Source: Kribbella catacumbae DSM 19601 | GTDB lineage: Bacteria > Actinomycetota > Actinomycetes > Propionibacteriales > Kribbellaceae | Direction: 5' to 3' | Assembly (NCBI RefSeq): GCF_000372465.1 | Contig: NZ_AQUZ01000018.1 | Span: 62,001-126,000, forward strand | DNA length: 64,000 nt | Shown: positions 49,942 through 56,510 of the stretch, in pieces | How the letters are laid out: every line of letters begins with the position of its first letter | How positions within the stretch are numbered: the stretch's first letter is position 1 | Notes under the pieces: generated by a model | Told to the model about the DNA's origin: nothing | The model's database searches: none | What the model saw: only the letters and a program-made list of their open reading frames with translations | Made by a program: the position numbers and the translations under genes

Positions 49942-51497
49942 CACAGCGCCTCCAGTCGTGGTGAGCCGGCCGGGGTACGGAATCTGGCGAGGACCTTCGG
50001 CTGGGCGCCGGCGTCGGCCTCGATGTAGGGGAAGGTGACGAACTCCGAGGTCATCTCGGTCGGTGTCAACGTCGTGTGGACGTACCCGCGGCGCCCGCTG
50101 TAGAGCTTCACGTAGGGATGTTGGAGCCAGTCCTTCGCGTAGGCGTCGGTATCCGCACCGTCCCCGTCGGAGCCGATCGACGTACAGATGAGTTCGACCC
50201 CGACCGTCTTGGATGAGGGGTTGGTGAAGTCGGCCTTGAGTTCGGCCGCGACGTGGTGATGGATGTCGCCGGTCAGGGCGACCGGATTGCTGGTCTGCTC
50301 CATCGCCGCGAGCAGCCGGCGCCGGTTGGCGGGATAGCCGTCCCACTGCTCGACCCGGCCGTCGGTGACCGCCGTGATCACGACGCCGTTCGCGATGATG
50401 TTCCAGGCGGCCGGCGAGCCCGTCATTCCGCCGTACAGCCACTCCTCTTGCGCCTGTCCCATGATCGTGCGCGACTCAGAAAGGCGGTCAGCCTCGTCGA
50501 CCGGCAACGGATCGCGGTACTGGCGGGTGTCGAGCAGGTTCAGCCGGGCGAGGGTGCCGACGTCGAATCGCCGGTAGACCAAGCTGTCGGGGCCTTGCGG
50601 CAGGCTGTCCAGCGACAGTGGCAGGTTCTCGTAGAAGGCGCGATAGGCGACCGCTCGACGATGCACGAACAGCTTCGGCGGGATGCCGTAGAGCGAGTTG
50701 TCCGACCCGTAGTTGTTCTGTACTTCGTGATCGTCCCAGACCATCAGCCAGGGCGCCGAGGCGTGCGCGGCCTGCAGATCCGGGTCGGACTTGAAGAGGC
50801 TGTAGCGCAACCGGTACTGCTCCAGCGTCTCGATCTCGACTCCGTGCTCGACGCCGACCGACACACCCTGGCGCCATAGGTTGCCGCCAGCAACTATCCC
50901 GTACTCGTAGATGTAGTCACCGAGGAAGAACACCGCGTCGACCGCGCGCTGCGCCAGATCCCGGTACGCCGTGAAGTACCCGTGGTACCAGGCCTGACAG
51001 GACGCCATCGCGAAGGTGAAGCGAGCAGCCGGCTGCCCAGCCGCCGGAAACGTCTTGGTCCGCCCGACGGGACTGACCTGATCGCCCGCGCGGAAACGGT
51101 AGAAGTACTCCCGCCCCGGCTGCAGCCCCCGCACCTCGGGATGGACCGAGTGCGCCAGCGCCGGTGACGCGATCGCGGTACCGGTCTTCACTACGGTGGC
51201 GAACGCCCGGTCCTCAGCCACCTCGTAGCTGACCACCACGTCCTCGCGCGGCATCCCGCCATGGCCGTCCGCAGCGAGCGGCTGCGGCGCAAGGCGCGTC
51301 CACAGCACGAACCCGTCCGCACTCGGCTCGCCAGAGGCCACCCCCAACCCGAAAGCCCCGGCCGGTACGTCGACCGCGCCCGCGACCGCCGCGGCATCCG
51401 CAGGCGCGGAGACGCCGAGAGCGACAGTGGCCGCCGACAGACCGGTCAGTTGGAGGAATCGCCGCCGGTCGAGGCCAGGCGGTGGAGACGACGTCAT
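49941..51497 (-). CDS. PhoD-type alkaline phosphatase/phosphodiesterase, Tat-exported (second copy)
   Basis: 518 residues from ATG 51497 (GGAGTCCGCCCA ahead). Twin-arginine signal LDRRRFLQLTGLSAATVALG. Same domains as the copy at 47544: FGLGVASGEPSADGFVLWTR, AVFFLGDYIYEYG, MVWDDHEVQNNYGSDNS, LLDTRQYRD, NIIANGVVI, ALTGDIHHHVAAELK. The two copies differ widely, so this is an old duplication or separate acquisition rather than a recent copy. It releases phosphate from diesters in the wall or environment. Downstream is the coupled FnIII gene. Confidence 0.9.
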   Translation of the reverse strand: MTSSPPPGLDRRRFLQLTGLSAATVALGVSAPADAAAVAGAVDVPAGAFGLGVASGEPSADGFVLWTRLAPQPLAADGHGGMPREDVVVSYEVAEDRAFATVVKTGTAIASPALAHSVHPEVRGLQPGREYFYRFRAGDQVSPVGRTKTFPAAGQPAARFTFAMASCQAWYHGYFTAYRDLAQRAVDAVFFLGDYIYEYGIVAGGNLWRQGVSVGVEHGVEIETLEQYRLRYSLFKSDPDLQAAHASAPWLMVWDDHEVQNNYGSDNSLYGIPPKLFVHRRAVAYRAFYENLPLSLDSLPQGPDSLVYRRFDVGTLARLNLLDTRQYRDPLPVDEADRLSESRTIMGQAQEEWLYGGMTGSPAAWNIIANGVVITAVTDGRVEQWDGYPANRRRLLAAMEQTSNPVALTGDIHHHVAAELKADFTNPSSKTVGVELICTSIGSDGDGADTDAYAKDWLQHPYVKLYSGRRGYVHTTLTPTEMTSEFVTFPYIEADAGAQPKVLARFRTPAGSPRLEAL

Positions 51498-51661
51498 TGG
51501 GCGGACTCCGTTCGCTGGGAAACCTTCCGCCACATTCTTACGTAATGACTCTCCAGAAAGTAACCCCTTGACTAGAAGGCGACACATTCAGCAGCCGCAG
51601 TGCCGGCTCTCAGTGGTTTTTACTGTTGGAAAACTGAGTCGAGTCGCGGCAGGTTGGGGGT

Positions 51662-52540
51662 ATGGCTTCTGATACCCCCAGCACCCGCGGCATCGGCGAC
51701 GTACAGGTCAGCGCGATCGGGCTCGGCGCGATGCCGATGTCGATCGAAGGGCGACCCGACGACGAGAGCCGTTCGGTGGCGACCATTCATGCCGCGCTCG
51801 ACGCCGGCATCACGCTGATCGACACCGCCGACGCTTATCACCTTGACCAGTCCGACGTCGGCCACAACGAGACGCTCATCGCCAAGGCGCTCAACTCGTA
51901 CGGCGGTGACACGTCCGGCGTACTCGTCGCGACCAAGGGCGGGCACCTTCGCCCGGGTGGCGGCGCGTGGACCCTGGACGGTTCGCCGAAACACCTGAAG
52001 CAGGCCGCCGAGGAGTCGCTCAAGCGGCTCGGGGTCGACGCGATCGGGCTCTACCAGTTCCACCGGCCGGACCCCAGGACGCAGTACGAGGAGTCGATCG
52101 GCGCGATCCGCGATCTGCTCGACGCGGGCAAGATCCGGATGGCCGGTATCTCCAACGCGAACCCGGCCCAGATCCGGCAGGCCAACGAGATTCTCGGCGG
52201 CCGGCTCGTCTCGGTCCAGAACCAGTTCTCCCCGGCCTTCCGCTCCAGCGAGCCGGAACTCGACCTCTGCGACGAACTCGGCATCGCCTTCCTGCCCTGG
52301 TCCCCACTCGGCGGCATCTCCGGCGCCTCGGACCTCGGCAACAAGCACCCCGCCTTCCACACCCTCGCCGCGGAACTGGGCGTCAGCCCCCAAAAGCTCA
52401 CCCTCGCCTGGATGCTCGCCAAGTCCCCGGTCGTCATCCCGATCCCCGGCTCCAGCCGCCCCGAAACCATCCGCGACTCGTACTCCGCGGTCGACCTCAC
52501 CCTCACCCCCGACCAGGTCGCGACACTCGACGCCGCCTGA
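51662..52540 (+). CDS. Aldo/keto reductase
   Basis: 292 residues, a TIM-barrel NADPH reductase. Key positions: ITLIDTADAYHLDQSDVGHNE (catalytic Asp and Tyr), VLVATKGGHLRPGGG (catalytic Lys), LYQFHRPDPRTQYEESIGAI (catalytic His region), IRMAGISNANPAQIRQA, FLPWSPLGG, and the cofactor segment VIPIPGSSRPETIRD. It reduces aldehydes or ketones of unknown identity. ATG 51662 is preceded by a G-rich stretch only. It ends at a strong terminator, isolating it from the locus that follows. Confidence 0.9.
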   Translation: MASDTPSTRGIGDVQVSAIGLGAMPMSIEGRPDDESRSVATIHAALDAGITLIDTADAYHLDQSDVGHNETLIAKALNSYGGDTSGVLVATKGGHLRPGGGAWTLDGSPKHLKQAAEESLKRLGVDAIGLYQFHRPDPRTQYEESIGAIRDLLDAGKIRMAGISNANPAQIRQANEILGGRLVSVQNQFSPAFRSSEPELDLCDELGIAFLPWSPLGGISGASDLGNKHPAFHTLAAELGVSPQKLTLAWMLAKSPVVIPIPGSSRPETIRDSYSAVDLTLTPDQVATLDAA

Positions 52541-52555
52541 CCTCCTGTCAAGAGG

Positions 52556-52589
52556 AGTTGCCACTTGCTGATTGCAGCAAGTGGCAACT
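52556..52589 (+). terminator. Strong rho-independent terminator
   Basis: AGTTGCCACTTGCTG and CAGCAAGTGGCAACT, a 15-base perfect stem with loop ATTG, 16 bases after the aldo/keto reductase stop. A smaller CTCCT/AGGAG stem leads into it. Confidence 0.9.
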
Positions 52590-52669
52590 TATCCACAGAT
52601 CGCGATAATCGCCCTCCCGTCACCTGCTCCGACCACTAACCTCGGACGGTCGACTCTCGGGAGGAACAA

Positions 52670-54091
52670 GTGGGGATCTGCGTCCGCTGCGGGAATCAGC
52701 GCGACCCGGCCAGCCAGAGCTGCCCGCACTGCGGTGCCGGCTCCGCGCAGCCACAGCACCAACCAGTACAGCAGCACCAGCACCAGCCGGTGCAGCAGAC
52801 GCCGGTGCAGGCGCCGTTCCTGGAGACCGCCGGTCCGCCGACCAGCTCGCCGGAATCGTGGTCGCCGCCCGTTGTCTCGGCGCAGGTCGCCGGTCCGGCG
52901 CCGCGGACCTCCGTCGGGACGAAGCTCCGGAAGGTCTTCACCCGGCCGCCCGGCTATCAGTCCGTCTTCGTCTGGCTGGTCACCGGCATGCTGCGCAATC
53001 CGCGCGGCCTGATCGGCGCTCTGCTCGCGAGCTGGTTCAATCTGCCGATCGCCGTCCTCCTGGGCGGTCTGGGCATGGTGCTCGGCGGCATCGGCGGGTA
53101 TGTCGGCGGTGCGTTCACCGGCCAGGACCAAGCCAGCTCCTGGGCGCAGAACATTCCGCTCCTCGAGAGCGTGCTGGGCAGCGCGCTCCTCCAGGGTGGC
53201 GGCATCGTCGGCATGCTGCTGGGGATCGCGGCCGGTGCGATCGGTGGCTTCGTGCTGGGTCTGCTGCTCCCCTGGTTCATGCTGGCCGCCGCGAGCCCGG
53301 TCGAAGGGCTCGGCCGCTTCCTCGCCCAGTTCCTGGTCGCCGCCCTGTGCGGTTTCCTCTACACGATCTACGGCATCGCCACCGAGGGCTGGCACATCCG
53401 GGTCTTCGAAGGCGCCCGGGAGCCCAGCCGCCGGGAACGCGCTTTGATCGAACCGATCGTGGCGGACTGCGCCCGCCGTCTGGGCCTGACCTCCACGCCG
53501 AAGCTGCTGATCTCGGACGACCGGACGCCGAACGCCATGGCGTACAGCCGGCACATCATCATCTACCGAGGCTTCATGGACGCCTTCGAGTACGAGACCG
53601 AACCGCTGGCCGGGGTCATCTGCCACGAGCTGACCCACTGGCGCAACGCGGACTGCGTCTCGAACTACTTCATCCGCGGCGTCGCTCTCCCGCTGTACCT
53701 CGCCTACAGCGTCTGCGCCTTCCTGCTGCAGATCACCCGCGGGACCATCGCCTTCGCCCTCTGGCTGGCCTTCTGGCCGATCATGGTCAGCATCCGGTAC
53801 GTCGTGATGCCGCTGCAGTCGGCGGGTATCCGGGCCGCGGAGTACCGCGCCGACCAGGGTGCGGTGTACGCCGGGTACCGGGACGGCCTGCGTACCGTGC
53901 TCGCCCGGTTCCGGGACAGCTTCGACGGCGCCCGCAACGGGTGGGACATGTCGATCCTCGCCACCCACCCGGCGCCCGAGCTCCGGCTGGAACGCGTCGA
54001 GGAGCCAGGCGTCGACTATCCGTTGCCGGACGCCGAGAACCCCGACATCCCGACCCCGGTGATTATCACCGGGTCGCTCGCGAGGGACTGA
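52670..54091 (+). CDS. Zinc-ribbon M48-type membrane metalloprotease
   Basis: 473 residues from GTG 52670 (GGGAGGAACAA upstream). The N-terminus is a zinc ribbon (CVRCGNQRDPASQSCPHCG), followed by a Gln/Pro/His-rich linker (about residues 28-75). Helices (LPIAVLLGGLGMVLGGIGGY, GGGIVVGMLLG-like, LAQFLVAALCGFLYTIYGIA) place it in the membrane. The protease domain has VICHELTHWRNADCVSN with the HExxH zinc motif and the third ligand in AAEYRADQGAVYAG; HtpX/Ste24-type enzymes cleave membrane or misfolded proteins. It starts the 52.67-61.31 kb gene block and overlaps the VirD4-like gene by one base, so processing of exported proteins is a possible role. Confidence 0.82.
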   Translation: MGICVRCGNQRDPASQSCPHCGAGSAQPQHQPVQQHQHQPVQQTPVQAPFLETAGPPTSSPESWSPPVVSAQVAGPAPRTSVGTKLRKVFTRPPGYQSVFVWLVTGMLRNPRGLIGALLASWFNLPIAVLLGGLGMVLGGIGGYVGGAFTGQDQASSWAQNIPLLESVLGSALLQGGGIVGMLLGIAAGAIGGFVLGLLLPWFMLAAASPVEGLGRFLAQFLVAALCGFLYTIYGIATEGWHIRVFEGAREPSRRERALIEPIVADCARRLGLTSTPKLLISDDRTPNAMAYSRHIIIYRGFMDAFEYETEPLAGVICHELTHWRNADCVSNYFIRGVALPLYLAYSVCAFLLQITRGTIAFALWLAFWPIMVSIRYVVMPLQSAGIRAAEYRADQGAVYAGYRDGLRTVLARFRDSFDGARNGWDMSILATHPAPELRLERVEEPGVDYPLPDAENPDIPTPVIITGSLARD

Positions 54092-55476
54092 TGAACGCGA
54101 CCTGGCCGCCCATCCCGCCGTTCGGGCTCGAGCCACGCCGGCAGGTGTTCCTCGGCTGGGATGCCCGAGGTGGCTACAAGCGATGCTGGAGCGCCCCCGA
54201 GGACTCCGTCGGCATCGTCGGTCCGCCGCGCTACGGCAAGACCTCCGGACTGATCATCCCGTCCGTGATGTGGTGGGAAGGTCCCGTCGTCTGCACGTCG
54301 ACCCGCGGCGACATCCTCGGGTTCACCGGAGACCGCCGGCGGGCGCTGGCCGCGCCGTACGGCGGATCGGTGCGGGTGTACGACCCTTTCGGCAGCGAGT
54401 TCCCCTCGCTGTCGATGCGGTGGTCGCCGCTGGCCGACTGCGAGAATCCGTCGGTCTGCTACCGCCGCGTCGCGGCGATGACCGCGGTCGCGGGCCAAGG
54501 CGTTTCGGACGGCGACCACTGGCGAGGCGGTGCCGCGGCGATCCTGCGCGCGTACTTCCATGCCGCGGCGCTGGAGGGTCTGCCGATCTCCGTCGTACGG
54601 CGCTGGCTCACGGCCCAGGAGACCCGTGATCCCACGGCCATCCTGCGCCTCTCCTCGAGCCCTGGCGCGATGTGGGCCGACGACCTGGATGCGGTGAAAC
54701 TGCTCGGCGATCGCGAACGCGGCAGCTTCTACTCCGTCGCCCGCAATACGCTCGAGGCGACCTCGGAGCCGACCGTACTGGCGTCATGCTCTACGAACGA
54801 TCTGGACATCGACCAGTTCCTGGAAAGCAGGTCGTCGCTGTTCATCATCGGCCCGTCCCACCAGCAGCAGGCGATCGCGCCGCTGATGGCCGGCCTGGTC
54901 GACAGCATCGCCCAGCGCGCCTCGGAGCTGGCCGCCGCCCGCGGCGGTCGCCTGGATCCGCCGCTGCTGCTGGCGCTCGACGAGATCGCCAACATCGCAC
55001 CGTTGCAAAGCCTGCCGTCGCTGGTCAGCGAAGGCGGCGGCCGCGGCATCATCACCCTCTGGGCCACCCAAAGCCTTGCCCAGCTGCGGAATCGCTACGG
55101 CATCGAACAGCAGGCCGCGATCCTCGCCGCGACCACCGCCAAGCTGATCTTCGGCGGCATGTCCAACGGCGAGGACCTGCACAACATCTCCTCCTGGGCC
55201 GGCGAAGAACGTCAGTCCAACACCAGCACCCAGCTGGGCCCCCAGGGCGTCCCGCAAACGACCGGCGGCGTCGGTGTGGGCGGCGCGATCACCAGCCAGA
55301 ACACCACCATCGGCACCATCTACCGCCCTGCCCTCCCCGTCAACGCCATCCAGATGCTCCCCCCGTTCCACGCCTGGCTCTTCTGGCGCAGCGACCCACC
55401 CTTCCAAGTCGAATCCCGCCCCGCCGGCGCCATCCCCGAATTCGCCCAACTAAAGGGCTTCACCCATGACCGCTGA
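54091..55476 (+). CDS. VirD4/TraG-like coupling ATPase
   Basis: 461 residues from ATG 54091. Walker A GIVGPPRYGKTSGLIIPSVM (about residues 41-60), the TraG/VirD4 signature DPTAILRLS region, Walker B LLLALDEIANIAPL, then GRGIITLWATQSLAQLRNRY and AKLIFGGMSNGEDLHNISSW. VirD4 proteins are hexameric ATPases that feed DNA or effector proteins into type IV secretion. Unlike most, this one starts without membrane helices; the upstream membrane protease may anchor it. No relaxase, VirB4 or TraA partner lies in the window, so a role in protein rather than DNA transfer is possible but unproven. Confidence 0.82.
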   Translation: MNATWPPIPPFGLEPRRQVFLGWDARGGYKRCWSAPEDSVGIVGPPRYGKTSGLIIPSVMWWEGPVVCTSTRGDILGFTGDRRRALAAPYGGSVRVYDPFGSEFPSLSMRWSPLADCENPSVCYRRVAAMTAVAGQGVSDGDHWRGGAAAILRAYFHAAALEGLPISVVRRWLTAQETRDPTAILRLSSSPGAMWADDLDAVKLLGDRERGSFYSVARNTLEATSEPTVLASCSTNDLDIDQFLESRSSLFIIGPSHQQQAIAPLMAGLVDSIAQRASELAAARGGRLDPPLLLALDEIANIAPLQSLPSLVSEGGGRGIITLWATQSLAQLRNRYGIEQQAAILAATTAKLIFGGMSNGEDLHNISSWAGEERQSNTSTQLGPQGVPQTTGGVGVGGAITSQNTTIGTIYRPALPVNAIQMLPPFHAWLFWRSDPPFQVESRPAGAIPEFAQLKGFTHDR

Positions 55477-55512
55477 CACCGACGAGCTCAACCATCTGAA
55501 GGGGTACACCGC

Positions 55513-56021
55513 ATGACTACCGACAACGATTACGAGTACCTCGTCAGGGTTTTCGAGCCGGCAGGTGAGTCTGTGGACCGTCCCAGCGGTTTGTGGCGTC
55601 ATCGGGGCGACGATTTCGAGTACCTGTCGATGGTCGACTGGACCTGGCATCCCCAGGGCGACGTACCGTTGCCGCATCCTGACAGGTGCCGATCAGTGCC
55701 GAGCAGGCTCAAACACTGCTCGCGGATCGCCAGCGGTTCGCGAAGTACTGGGTCATGCACCGAAGCCCGGCCAAGGGCGACCTCCATGAGGACACCCTGG
55801 TGTACAGGCAGTTTCGGAGCCCTGAACGCCTGGTCGAAGAGGCATTCGGTCGTGCCAACGTCTGGGTTGAGACGCCGGACATCAGGGACTTCGAGGTGGG
55901 TGGTCCGCACGACGTCCCCGACCTGGAGCCCATCGACGCCGACACGGCCGAGCGCCTGATCAACGAGACCCGCGGAATCAGCGGCATGACCGACGAGTTC
56001 AACCACCTGAAGGGACACCGC
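55513..56021 (+). pseudogene. First copy of the duplicated unknown protein, frameshifted
   Basis: Starts at ATG 55513 with DNDYEYLVRVFEPAGESVDR, RPSGLWRHRGDDFEYLSMVD, and WTWHPQGDVPLPHPDR. Near 55687 the frame is lost; the rest (PISAEQAQTLLADRQRFAKY, VHRSPAKGDLHEDTLVYRQF-like, IRDFEVGGPHDVPDLEPIDA) continues one base back and runs straight into copy 2 without a stop. Adding one G to the run in GACAGGTGCCG gives PDRVPISAEQ and restores the unit. The intact ancestor was either a separate protein or the first domain of a two-domain one. Confidence 0.7.
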
Positions 56022-56510
56022 ATGACCACCAACGACTACGAGTACCTGGCCTGGGTTTCCAAAGCACGTAAGGAATCGGTGGATCGACCGAGCGGTCTGT
56101 GGCGCCACCGCGGCGACGAGTTCGAATACTTTTCGCTCATCGACTGGACCTGGCATCCGCGCGGTGACGCGAACCTTCCGCACCCCGATCTACTGATACC
56201 GATCTCTGCCGAGCAGGCGCGGACTCTGATCGCGGACCGCCAGCTATTCGCCAGGTACTACGTTCAGTACCTCAGCCCGGCCAAGGGCGACCCCATCGAG
56301 GCAACCGTTGTGTACAGGCATCTCCCCAGCCCGGAGGGGATCGTCGACGAGGGGTTCGGCCGTGACAACAAGTGGATCCGGACCCAGACGATCAGAGACT
56401 TCCAGGTCGGCGGCCCCCACGAGGTCCCGGATCTGGAGCCCATCGACGCCGCGACGGCTGAGCGGCTGATCCAGGAGACCCGCGGAATCTCGGGAGCCAC
56501 CGAGCTGTGA
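56022..56510 (+). CDS. Second copy of the duplicated unknown protein (candidate immunity protein)
   Basis: 162 residues from ATG 56022. Mixed alpha/beta and acidic, with no signal or membrane segment: NDYEYLAWVSKARKESVDRP, GLWRHRGDEFEYFSLIDWTW, PISAEQARTLIADRQLFARY, LPSPEGIVDEGFGRDNKWIR, VGGPHEVPDLEPIDAATAER. I know no named family. Its position directly before the RelA/SpoT-like gene, with a GTGA overlap, and its duplication are typical of immunity or antitoxin genes; that role is inference. The frame is open upstream into copy 1, so a longer fusion product is possible. Confidence 0.6.
   Translation: MTTNDYEYLAWVSKARKESVDRPSGLWRHRGDEFEYFSLIDWTWHPRGDANLPHPDLLIPISAEQARTLIADRQLFARYYVQYLSPAKGDPIEATVVYRHLPSPEGIVDEGFGRDNKWIRTQTIRDFQVGGPHEVPDLEPIDAATAERLIQETRGISGATEL

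Larger units (their letters stand above)
55465..56510 (+). repeat. Tandem duplication of a ~510-base unit
   Basis: The unit beginning ATGACC...GACGAGCTCAACCATCTGAAG (55465) is repeated from ATGACC-GACGAGTTCAACCACCTGAAG (55986). Each unit carries a short leader followed by a ~165-residue reading frame. Copy 1 has lost one base; otherwise the copies are about two thirds identical in protein, so the duplication is not recent. Confidence 0.8.

Noticed and set aside
49941..51587. PHO boxes upstream of the second phoD gene
   Set aside because: No convincing pair of 11-base GTTCACC-like repeats was found on the minus strand before the start at 51497.
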